Shown in pieces: positions 1-6,003 of a DNA stretch of 8,862 nt. Position numbers and translations under genes: made by a program. Positions within the stretch are counted from its first letter, which is position 1; every line of letters starts with the position of its first letter. The notes below the pieces were generated by a model. It searched no databases. It was not told the DNA's origin and was given only the letters and a program-made list of their open reading frames with translations. Where the stretch lies: positions 1 through 8,862 of the forward strand of contig JBLHKE010000300.1 of NCBI GenBank assembly GCA_047619485.1, in the 5' to 3' direction. This DNA comes from JBLHKE01 sp047619485 (GTDB lineage: Bacteria; Verrucomicrobiota; Verrucomicrobiia; Verrucomicrobiales; DEV007).

Positions 1-1
1 C

Positions 2-481
2 GTACGTTTCGTGCAGGTCTGGTCTGGTTGCGATAACAATTTCCCTCGCCGCAACTGGGACAGCCACGAGGATATCGAGCGTGACCACGGCCCGCTATCG
101 AACGGGATGGCGATCGGCGCCTCGGCATTGATCAAGGATCTCAAGCAACGCGGGATGCTCGACGATACGATCATCCTGTGGACGACCGAGTTCGGCCGCA
201 TGCCGTCGACCCAGGGCAGTAAGGGTCGCGATCACAACCCCTTCGTATTCACCAACTGGCTCGCCGGCGGCGGGATCAAAGGCGGCGTCACCCACGGCGA
301 GAGCGACCAGTGGGGCTACAAACCGCTCGATCGTGACAATCCGACCGAGGTCTACGATATCCACGCAACAGTGCTGCACCTGCTCGGCATCGATCACGAG
401 CGCCTCACTTTCCGCAAAGACAGTATCGACCGGCGCCTGACCAACGTACACGGCAGGCTGATTCCGGAGATCATCGCCTAG
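2..481 (+). CDS. DUF1501 family protein, C-terminal part (5' end outside window)
   Basis: The frame is open from the left edge (codons for VRF precede VQVWSG), so the gene starts outside the window; 159 residues are visible. It reads as the C-terminal third of a DUF1501 protein, a secreted, often Tat-exported family within the alkaline phosphatase/sulfatase-like fold, usually over 400 residues. Diagnostic segments are DSHEDIERDH, IKDLKQRGMLDDTIILW, EFGRMP, GRDHNPFVFTNWLAGGGIKGG and IHATVLHLLGIDHERLTFR, ending in VHGRLIPEIIA. The GRDH and HATVLHLLG segments correspond to the metal-site region of the fold. In Planctomycetota and Verrucomicrobiota these genes commonly pair with DUF1549/DUF1553 cytochrome-type genes, which may lie upstream out of view. 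The substrate is unknown. The C-terminus has a normal family ending, so the gene is not broken by the mobile element 117 bp downstream. Confidence 0.93.
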   Translation, partial: VRFVQVWSGCDNNFPRRNWDSHEDIERDHGPLSNGMAIGASALIKDLKQRGMLDDTIILWTTEFGRMPSTQGSKGRDHNPFVFTNWLAGGGIKGGVTHGESDQWGYKPLDRDNPTEVYDIHATVLHLLGIDHERLTFRKDSIDRRLTNVHGRLIPEIIA

Positions 482-485
482 CGCG

Positions 486-514
486 GGCGTGATTGGGACG
501 GTGATGATCACGCC
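486..514 (+). terminator. Possible hairpin after the DUF1501 gene
   Basis: GGCGTGAT (486-493) and ATCACGCC (507-514) form a perfect 8-bp stem with a 13-nt loop, beginning five bases after the stop codon. No T-run follows, so it is not a canonical intrinsic terminator. Its position suggests a role at the mRNA 3' end. Confidence 0.35.
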
Positions 515-597
515 TCCCATGCCCCTGCGAACGGTGCTCATACCGCCCGCCATCAATCCAACTGAATAGCTATCCAGGTCGATGTCGGCGGCTCAAT

Positions 598-618
598 CCC
601 GTAGTGTCCGGAAACTCG
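598..618 (+). repeat. Left terminal inverted repeat of the IS
   Basis: CCCGTAGTGTCCGGAAA followed by CTCG. It matches the reverse complement of 6004-6024 except for one base (C at 615, T in the partner). It lies 13 bases beyond the stop codon of the transposase remnant, the usual spacing for an IS end. Confidence 0.85.
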
Positions 619-631
619 AATCGTCGATATT

Positions 632-1250
632 TCATGCGGCATCCCGGTAGTAGTAGCGCAGCTGTCCTCCAAGCCTTTGCCGACACAACACCTCCCCTTT
701 CCCATCCGAGCTGAAGTCCGGCTCGATGATCTTGTTGCCCAAGCCCTGGTGGTTCCGCTCTCTGTGGTAGTGCGCGCAGAACTGAGCGGTCGCTCTACGC
801 AGAGATCCCTCACCAATCAGGATCATCCGATCCAGACACTCCGACTTGATCGAACTTACAAACCTCTCCGCAAATGCGTTCAAATTGGGAGAGCGTGGCG
901 GCAGGCGCACCGACTTTACTCCGGCACTTTCGAGGATCGATAGGAACTCTTTTGTGAACAGCGTCGACCGGTCGTGGATCAGGTATCGTTACCCGCAGAG
1001 GTAGCCGTCCACACAGTCGGTGAGATTTCGCCCGACCTGCTTCATCCACACGCCGTCCGGCTCGGGGACGATACCGGCGATGTGCACCTTCCGGGTAGAG
1101 AGCTGGATCACGAACAGCACGTGGTAGCGCACCTACCCACGCAACGTCCACACTTCCACGGTGAAGAAGTCGGTCGCGCCCATCACGTCCCAGTGCATCT
1201 TGAGGAACTCCGCCCAGGCCGCCCAGGTCGTCTTGCACTCGCGCTCCGGA
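632..1250 (-). pseudogene. Transposase (DDE integrase core), 3' remnant with two nonsense codons
   Basis: Reading the minus strand from about 1250 in one frame gives APERECKTTW, AEFLKMHWDVMGATDFF, VRYHVLFVIQLSTRKVHIAG, YLIHDRSTLFTKEF, LPPRSPNLNAFAERF and HYHRERNHQGLGNKI, ending in GGQLRYYYRDAA. This is the catalytic core and C-terminus of a retroviral-integrase-type (rve) transposase. The three acidic residues are visible: D in ATDFF, D in IHDR and E in NAFAERF, with 34 residues between the last two. Two in-frame stops interrupt it: TAG at 1135-1133, where relatives have L in RGLVRY, and TAA at 991-989, where relatives have Y in GYRYLIHD. Only the part from 910 down to 632 is open. The N-terminal half is missing; upstream similarity stops near 1250-1262, where a sensor gene fragment begins. 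Clearly non-functional. Family assignment is from remembered motifs; the exact IS family was not verified. Confidence 0.9.
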
Positions 1251-1562
1251 GCCGACACGAATCGTCTCCAGCACACCGGAAGTGCCGCGCCACTCGACCT
1301 CCTTTCCCGGCCGTCCGGCCTTCACGAAGATGCCAGCCGTGCCATCGTGGATGGTGAACACCGCTCTTTTGCGCACTCCATCGGGCCAGATGGTCACAAC
1401 CCCTCTGACCCGGAATGGCGCCAGCCCGGCGATCTCCTCCGGCGGGACCACGCACAGGTCCGCGACGCGGGCGAGCGGCACCGGACTCTCTGCCTACGCC
1501 TGGACCACCGGCTGTACCAGTAACACTAGAGTGGCGAGGACGATGGAACGAAGCTGCGGCAT
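1250..1562 (-). pseudogene. N-terminal fragment of a secreted or membrane sensor protein, truncated by transposase remnant
   Basis: From ATG at 1562-1560 the frame encodes a good signal peptide (MPQLRSIVLATLVLLVQPVV, then QA). It then meets an in-frame TAG at 1496-1494 and continues as AESPVPLARVADLCVV, PEEIAGLAPFRVRGVVT, RKRAVFTIHDGTAGIFV and GKEVEWRGTSG. The 'RVAD...PPEE...RVRGVVT...F.I.DGTAGIFV' pattern is the small OB-like periplasmic domain found at the N-terminus of many verrucomicrobial and acidobacterial sensor histidine kinases and regulators. The rest of that protein is absent: similarity fades around 1285, and transposase sequence in another frame takes over by about 1250. The start lies 102 bp beyond the stop of the caspase-like gene on the same strand. 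The reading frame that stays open across the junction (1481 to 810) is a fortuitous fusion, not a real protein. Confidence 0.7.
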
Positions 1563-1656
1563 GATGTAGTCGAAGTCTGACCGCTACCGGCATCGGGAAG
1601 CAAGGCCGGATTGGTGGTCCCGGGAATGTGACGAATTGCGGTGCGTTGCAGGCATG

Positions 1657-1673
1657 GGCTCCTCCTAGGAGCC
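1657..1673 (-). terminator. Short hairpin overlapping the stop codon of the caspase-like gene
   Basis: GGCTCCTCCTAGGAGCC on the + strand folds as a perfect 7-bp stem with a 3-nt loop, and the TAG stop of the caspase-like gene (1667-1665) lies inside it. There is no T-run after it on the minus strand, so it is at best a weak terminator or a 3'-end stabiliser. The same bases carry AGGAGG, a strong Shine-Dalgarno match just upstream of an ATG at 1655-1653. Confidence 0.3.
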
Positions 1674-3407
1674 AGCCTCCTTTGCCTCGGTCTTCGTTCC
1701 CTCGGAGATGACGGGGGGGCTGCCCAGGGGACTGCGGAGCGAAGTCGACTCGGCATCGAGCAGTCTCTGGTAGCGAGCAACGACATTTTTGTCGGCAACT
1801 CTGGGAAGATTGGCGGCCAGAGCAATGTTGTCGACGGCACGCAAGAAGCGCTGGTGCCAGGCCCATTTCTTGTCGAGTTCAAACCGCTTGTCCTCGATCT
1901 CCTTGTGATCCTTGAAAAGCTTCGTGAGGTCCTTGAACTTCTCGTGAGACTCAGCGGCCTTGACGAATTCTCCTGCATCACTGGTCAGCAGGCGGACGGC
2001 TCCGGGCGATAGGGTGTTCGAGAGATCGGGCCAGCGGTTGCGGAGATCCGTTCGTAATGCTTTCTTGGCCGACTCGTATTGTTTCTTGAGATCCTTCTCC
2101 TTGTTGGCCAGATCCTTGCGTTCTTTCTCGATGGCGGTTGCCGCTTCTTCGGCTTTCTTGATGCGCCCGTTCCCCTTGAGACCGAGTTGCCCGGTAAGTC
2201 CTTCCAGGGTTGCCAGTTCCACGGGCCGCGCCAGACTCAGGAGCTTGAAATAGGGCGTCTGGCGTGAGAGGAGGTGCTTCTCATTCTCCCTCTCTTCGCT
2301 CAGGGCTTTCGCTTTCGCTTTAGCTTTGGCATTAGCTTTCGCCTTGTCGTCGTCCTCGACCTTTTCTTTGTCCGTATCCTTTGCTTGATCCTCCGGCTTT
2401 TCTTTTTCTTTGCTCTTGGAATCTTCGGCTTTCTTCGCTGGCTTCTGCAATCGGCTGTGAGCCCGCAGGTAGGCATCGCTTGTCTTTACGGGAACATCGA
2501 GATTCTTGGAGACAAGCACCGCAAAGGCGTGGGCCTCTTCGAAGGAAACCTCGCCGCTGCCGTCGTAGTCGGCCGACTCCACGCTCTTGTCGATGCGAGA
2601 CTTGCCGCGAAGAGCCGCCCAGAAGTGACTGCTGTACTCGTCGTAATTTTCTTCGTTAATGTCGGGAGTGCATCCCGCAGCGACCCGGTTGTGCACGGTT
2701 GAGTAGAATCCACAGATGTCGCGCTCTGAGTCCCCCTTCTTGGCGTTGTTCTCATTGAAGATCAAATGGGAGAACCCGCCAGAGTAGCACTGGACCATGA
2801 CCGTGAAAACGCTGACTCCTTCAGGAAGGGTCTTGATATGTCCGGCGAGGGTGGCTGCGTCGATCGACGTCCCGTTCCACATGAAGAGCTTGGTGTTGTG
2901 GGGATTATCCTTCTGTCTACCTGGTCCTCCGTGAGCAGTGACGTAGAGGATGAGCCTGTCGCCCGGCTTGAGCTGAGACCCTGTTTCTTTGAACCACTTC
3001 TCGATGTTCCCCGGACTGGATGCTCCATTCACCTTGCCGAGCTCGGCGTTGCGGTACTTCAGCTCGAGATAGTCCTCGCGGCCAAAGAGCATGGCTGCGA
3101 TCCGGTTGGCCTTGGGAACATCGCTTTTCTCGGGCACATACTGAAGATCGGCATTCTCGGAATTTCCGTCGGCAAAGAAGATGTCGCGGGCTGTTGCCTG
3201 TGGCAGTTGTTCACCGAGGAGCTTTCGGAAAAACACCACGTTGCGCTCGAGTGAAATCTGATTTCCCGATGGCGAGTAACCACCGCCGATGGTGAGGACA
3301 TGGTCTTTGGCAATGGTGGCTGCGACCATGGTGAAGAGGAGTCCCGCTGTGAGAGCGGTCAGGAGCAGGTTCGGAAAGAAGGCGGTGTGTGGCTTCATGA
3401 GTTTCAT
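1665..3407 (-). CDS. Secreted caspase-clan (C13/C14-like) cysteine protease with EF-hand and coiled-coil tail
   Basis: 580 residues. Residues 1-33 are a signal peptide, so the protein is predicted to be exported. Residues 35-270 form a clan CD peptidase-like domain: strand HVLTIGGGYSPSGNQISLE, the catalytic His in LILYVTAHGG (His159), and the catalytic Cys in VMVQCYSGGF (Cys207), resembling the H-G and C-x-S-G motifs of legumain-type (C13) enzymes. Residues 280-291 (DYDGSGEVSFEE) are a complete EF-hand loop with ligands D280, D282, S284, E286, S288 and E291, suggesting Ca2+ binding. A Lys/Glu/Asp-rich linker (323-376, with alternating K-A steps) leads to a charged helical, probably coiled-coil region (415-520) and a low-complexity tail. 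Similar His/Cys/EF-hand cores occur in uncharacterised planctomycete and verrucomicrobial proteins. Substrate and cleavage preference are unknown. The ATG lies 10 bp after the LRR stop; no clear Shine-Dalgarno is present, and a second ATG three codons on is possible. Confidence 0.88.
   Translation of the reverse strand: MKLMKPHTAFFPNLLLTALTAGLLFTMVAATIAKDHVLTIGGGYSPSGNQISLERNVVFFRKLLGEQLPQATARDIFFADGNSENADLQYVPEKSDVPKANRIAAMLFGREDYLELKYRNAELGKVNGASSPGNIEKWFKETGSQLKPGDRLILYVTAHGGPGRQKDNPHNTKLFMWNGTSIDAATLAGHIKTLPEGVSVFTVMVQCYSGGFSHLIFNENNAKKGDSERDICGFYSTVHNRVAAGCTPDINEENYDEYSSHFWAALRGKSRIDKSVESADYDGSGEVSFEEAHAFAVLVSKNLDVPVKTSDAYLRAHSRLQKPAKKAEDSKSKEKEKPEDQAKDTDKEKVEDDDKAKANAKAKAKAKALSEERENEKHLLSRQTPYFKLLSLARPVELATLEGLTGQLGLKGNGRIKKAEEAATAIEKERKDLANKEKDLKKQYESAKKALRTDLRNRWPDLSNTLSPGAVRLLTSDAGEFVKAAESHEKFKDLTKLFKDHKEIEDKRFELDKKWAWHQRFLRAVDNIALAANLPRVADKNVVARYQRLLDAESTSLRSPLGSPPVISEGTKTEAKEAGS
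2305..2340 (-). repeat. Hexanucleotide repeat encoding the Lys-Ala linker
   Basis: On the + strand GCTTTC, GCTTTC, GCTTTA, GCTTTG, GCATTA and GCTTTC follow each other, six near-identical 6-base units. On the coding strand they give the alternating K-A stretch of the caspase-like protein linker. Unit gain or loss would keep the reading frame and change linker length. Confidence 0.8.
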
Positions 3408-3417
3408 ACTGTGATTG

Positions 3418-4869
3418 CTAGAAGGTTGCCTGGATCACGAGACGGAGGAACTGCCTGCCGGGGCCAAGGTTGATGGAGGCGGTGCGCAGGCCGTCGGCGT
3501 CCGGAGCGCCCGTGGTCACTCCTGTTGTCGTCCAGGTTTGAAAATCGGTGCTGGTCTCGACCCGGTAGGTGATGTCGCCGCGGCCGCCGAAAAAGGTGAT
3601 GCTGAGATTGACGGAGTCGAGTTCAGGTTTGGGCAACCCGGGGCCGGGGTTCATTCGGGGATTGAGATTGAGGGCGTAGGCGGTGAGCAGATTGACTCCG
3701 TCCCCATTGGGGTCGTCGTTGAGGTTGGTGTCCATGGGGTAACCGTTGTTGAGAAGCCAGATCTCGGGCTCGGTCGGGGTCGGGGTGAGCGCTTTGGAGG
3801 GGAAGTCCAGCCAGGTCGGTTCGGTGAAGCCGGAGCTGCTTGGAATGAAGCGGAGCTCGAAGTCCGCGGCCGCGTCTTCGAACACTCTAACGCCGAAGGT
3901 GGAGGGGGCGTCGCCGAGGAAAAGGGCGGTACTGAGGCTGCCGCAGCGCCTGAAGGCGAAGTTTTCTATGGTGGAGACACCGGCGGGGATGACCACGGAG
4001 AATAGCGAGTCGCAGCCGTCGAACGCGGAATTCTCGATGGCGACGACTCCGTCGGGGATGGTGATGGAAGACAGGGATTCGCAGCCACCAAAGGTGCCGC
4101 TGCCGATGACGGTGATGTTCGGGCCGAGGGAAACGGAGGTGAGGCTGGTGCAATCGCTGAAGGTGTTGGGGCCAAGCGAAGTCATTCCGCTGCCGACGCT
4201 CGCTGAGGTGATGGAGGTGCAGCGGTAGAAGGCGAGGTTTTCAATCGAAGTGACGCTGTCCGGAATCTCAACGGAGGTCAGGCTGGAGCATTCCGCGAAA
4301 GCCGAGGGGCCGATGGAGGTCAGGCCGCTGCCGAGGGCGAGGGAAGTTAGGCTGGAGCAGTCGCGAAAGGCGCGATCTGTGATGGAGGTGACGCTGTCTG
4401 GAACGACGAGGCTTTCGATTCGGAAGCATCTGAAAAAGGCGAGCGCGCCGATGGTCTCCACCTTGTTGCCGATGGTCACGGAAGTCAGGCCATTGCTCTG
4501 ATAAAAAGCAGAGTCACCGATGGTGATCACGCTGTCCGGGATGACGATCGACTCAAGGCTGAAGCAAACGGCGAAGCACGCTTCCCCGAGAACGGTCACG
4601 GTGTCCGGAATGCTCACGGATGTGATGCCGCTTCCCTGAAAAGCGCCTTGGCGGGTCATTCCTGCTCCAGTCCCTTCGATTGCGGTGACCGGTTTTCCTT
4701 CGATCTCCGATGGGATGTCCACGTGGCCGGTTCCTTCGTCCTGGTAGGCGTTGATCTCGATCGTGTTGCCGACGACTTCATAAGTGAAGAGGCCGAATTG
4801 CCCGGCCCGTGTGCTCGTTGTGATAAGGCAGATCAGGGCAAGTGGGATCCAGATTTTCGGTGTGTGCAT
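3418..4869 (-). CDS. Secreted BspA-type leucine-rich repeat protein with verrucomicrobial C-terminal domain
   Basis: 483 residues. Residues 1-22 form a signal peptide (MHTPKIWIPLALICLITTST, then RA). Residues 75-327 hold eleven LRR_5 (Treponema/BspA-type) repeats with consensus AFxxCxSLTSVxIPDSVTSIG; units 2-11 are each exactly 23 residues. These repeats build an extended solenoid used for surface or extracellular binding in known family members. The solenoid is capped by a GDAPSTFG...SGFTEPTW segment. Residues 379-404 (DTNLNDDPNGDGVNLLTAYA, then LNLNP) form a dockerin/EF-like Asp-rich segment, and residues 420-483 a small beta domain with TYRVETSTDFQTW, as at the end of many verrucomicrobial secreted proteins. 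The ligand is unknown. The caspase-like gene starts 10 bp downstream on the same strand, so co-transcription is likely, with this gene first. A start at the ATG (4869-4867) gives the signal peptide. Confidence 0.93.
   Translation of the reverse strand: MHTPKIWIPLALICLITTSTRAGQFGLFTYEVVGNTIEINAYQDEGTGHVDIPSEIEGKPVTAIEGTGAGMTRQGAFQGSGITSVSIPDTVTVLGEACFAVCFSLESIVIPDSVITIGDSAFYQSNGLTSVTIGNKVETIGALAFFRCFRIESLVVPDSVTSITDRAFRDCSSLTSLALGSGLTSIGPSAFAECSSLTSVEIPDSVTSIENLAFYRCTSITSASVGSGMTSLGPNTFSDCTSLTSVSLGPNITVIGSGTFGGCESLSSITIPDGVVAIENSAFDGCDSLFSVVIPAGVSTIENFAFRRCGSLSTALFLGDAPSTFGVRVFEDAAADFELRFIPSSSGFTEPTWLDFPSKALTPTPTEPEIWLLNNGYPMDTNLNDDPNGDGVNLLTAYALNLNPRMNPGPGLPKPELDSVNLSITFFGGRGDITYRVETSTDFQTWTTTGVTTGAPDADGLRTASINLGPGRQFLRLVIQATF
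3940..4648 (-). repeat. Tandem 69-bp LRR-coding repeats
   Basis: The solenoid-coding part is built of diverged 69-base units with no length change between units 2 and 11. Some neighbours keep near-identical DNA: blocks beginning GTGACGCTGTC recur at about 4251 and 4389, and GGAGGTCAGGCTGG-like blocks recur at about 4275 and 4315. Alternate units carry IPDSV and LGSG types, which suggests duplication of pairs. Confidence 0.7.
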
Positions 4870-5067
4870 TTGCGGTTATCCGGTTCGGTGAGAATTGTGG
4901 TTGGGCTTGTCGCAGGAAAAAGAGATCTCTCCATATACACACACCGCAAGCCCCTTTCCCAAAGTCTCTTGGCCAAGGCTTGGCCAGGTTTTCGTGATGC
5001 CTTGGGTTAGTATCTCTATCCCACGGAGTTTGAAAATAAACACCAATAATTAATAACTAGCCCCAGC
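4870..5067 (-). promoter_or_regulatory. Upstream region of the LRR/caspase-like gene pair, with palindromes
   Basis: This 198-bp gap must hold the promoter of the LRR gene if it has its own. Visible structures are a perfect 10-base palindrome AGAGATCTCT at 4921-4930 and two copies of the palindrome TTGGCCA(A) at 4969-4987, spaced 11 bases apart, about one helical turn. An AT-rich patch lies at 5031-5058. No convincing -35/-10 pair was found, and no strong Shine-Dalgarno lies before the ATG. An operator role is a guess from symmetry and position. Confidence 0.3.
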
Positions 5068-5370
5068 TCAGGGGATCTCCCGCAGGCGATAGTAGGCCTT
5101 GGGCGGTGCTTCTCCGAGACGGGTGACGATATTGTCAGTGGCAGTGCCGGTGCCGGAGAGGGAGTCGTCAATATCTTCGTCCCAGATACTAAGATCAGGG
5201 CTGTAATCGAGGGCGTAGACCACGCCAGGGGCACCTTCATAATCGACCTCCACGGTCACGCCGTCGAAACGGATCGCTGTAATCCTGGCCTCTTCAGCTG
5301 GCGGACTGATGTGGTCGCCGTTCAAAACAAATGCAATGTCGTCAAAGCCCAGCCCGTATGGTGCAATAAG
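5068..5370 (-). pseudogene. Orphan C-terminal fragment of a secreted protein
   Basis: The minus-strand frame is open from 5430 to the TGA at 5070-5068, with recognisable protein from about 5370: GLGFDDIAFVLNGD, then ITAIRFDGVTVEVDYEGAPG, VYALDYSPDLSIWDEDIDD and a final KAYYRLREIP. 'FDDIA' followed by a beta domain with 'Y.LDYS.DL..W' and an 'YYR..E' end is the usual C-terminus of large verrucomicrobial secreted proteins, often after a LamG-type domain. No start codon fits except a TTG inside the domain (5325), and nothing resembling the rest of such a protein lies upstream, so this is read as a leftover 3' end. It sits 198 bp upstream of the LRR gene on the same strand. A short independent protein is possible but less likely. 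Confidence 0.6.
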
Positions 5371-5700
5371 TCGGCCGAACCCTAAAACACCTATGTTCCA
5401 GCACGAACCGACAGGTTCAGGCTGTCGATCTCAACCGATCTCACGAAGGGATTCTTCCGGGCTTTCCTGCCCCTTCCTTGCGCTTCGGGGCGCAAATACC
5501 GCGACTCCCACAGAGAGCAAGGGGCTAGCCGGGAAGACCTTCCGACCGTCATGCTGCCGATAGCCCAATCGTGAATCCGTATTTGCAGGGATTGACGATT
5601 GGCAGCCAAAAGCATGAATCGCGGAAACGCCTCCGAACTCAACGGGTTGCGCCTTCTCACTGGCCGGTACCGGCACCCTCGGAAGGGCGAAAAGCGCGAC
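5371..5700. other. Non-coding, hairpin-rich stretch
   Basis: No recognisable gene lies here. Two overlapping minus-strand frames of 81-89 codons are open (5431-5676 and 5391-5660), but neither has recognised domains or a good start signal. Three inverted repeats fall within 125 bp: TTGCGC/GCGCAA at 5478-5495, GGAAG/CTTCC at 5532-5543 and a 14-bp stem at 5565-5602. The stretch could be a dispersed palindromic repeat or debris from the rearrangement that joined it to the transposase remnant near 5700. Confidence 0.5.
5565..5602. repeat. Long inverted repeat (14-bp stem, 10-nt loop)
   Basis: CCAATCGTGAATCC (5565-5578) pairs with GGATTGACGATTGG (5589-5602) at 13 of 14 positions, the only mismatch being G5573 opposite G5594. 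The loop is GTATTTGCAG. No T-run follows on either side, so it does not look like an intrinsic terminator. This is the strongest hairpin noticed in the window. Confidence 0.8.
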
Positions 5701-5905
5701 CCACGATCTCCTTCAGATGCCCATAGCGGATCAGCTTGGCCTTGCCCGCCAGCCGCCGCCTCTGTTCATCCGTGAATTTTGGCCGACCGCTCCCCTGCTG
5801 CTCTTTCAACACCCTGACCTCCTCCTGCAGGTATTCGATCACGTGCTGCTGCTGGCAGTTCATCCAGCCCGCGACCGACACCAGGATGAGTTTGAATGCG
5901 TCCAT
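5657..5905 (-). pseudogene. Transposase, 5' remnant of the same IS family
   Basis: From ATG at 5905-5903 the frame reads MDAFKLILVSVAGWMNCQQQ, then HVIEYLQEEVRVLKEQ, GRPKFTDEQRRRLAGKAK and GHLKEI. 'QQQ.VIEYL.EEVRVLKE' followed by 'F.D.QRRRLA.KAK' is the typical N-terminus of the rve-type transposases whose C-terminus is preserved at 632-1250. Similarity ends near 5701; the next residues (VGRAFRPSEGAGTGQ) do not match and the frame stops at 5657. Relatives continue here with an 'I.TP.TLLAWHR.L' segment, which is absent. The start lies about 100 bp inside the right inverted repeat, the expected place for a transposase start. Truncated and without the catalytic core, so non-functional alone. Confidence 0.85.
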
Positions 5906-6003
5906 CGGTGCACTATCGCAGCTTCACGCTGGCGGAACACGCTCCCAAATGCGGTTTTTGGCGTGCCCTCAACCGCTTGAACTTCAGCGATTTATGTTGT
6001 AAC

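Noticed and set aside
810..1481. Open minus-strand frame of 223 codons
   Set aside because: It joins a sensor-domain fragment to transposase DNA read out of frame, so only the first part is protein-like.
1183..1866. Open minus-strand frame of 227 codons
   Set aside because: It overlaps the caspase-like gene, the sensor fragment and the transposase in a different frame and has no recognisable domain.
2766..3254. Plus-strand open frame of 162 codons opposite the protease gene
   Set aside because: It is an antisense shadow of the conserved catalytic domain coding region.
3415..4005. Plus-strand open frame of 196 codons opposite the LRR gene
   Set aside because: It is an antisense shadow of the repeat-rich LRR gene, with Gly/Glu/Val-biased composition and no domain.
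3940..4648. CRISPR-like periodic repeats
   Set aside because: The 69-bp periodicity is in frame and encodes LRR units; there are no conserved repeats separated by unique spacers.
5391..5676. Two small open minus-strand frames (81 and 89 codons)
   Set aside because: They overlap each other and the hairpins and show no known domain or start signal; listed only as part of the non-coding stretch.
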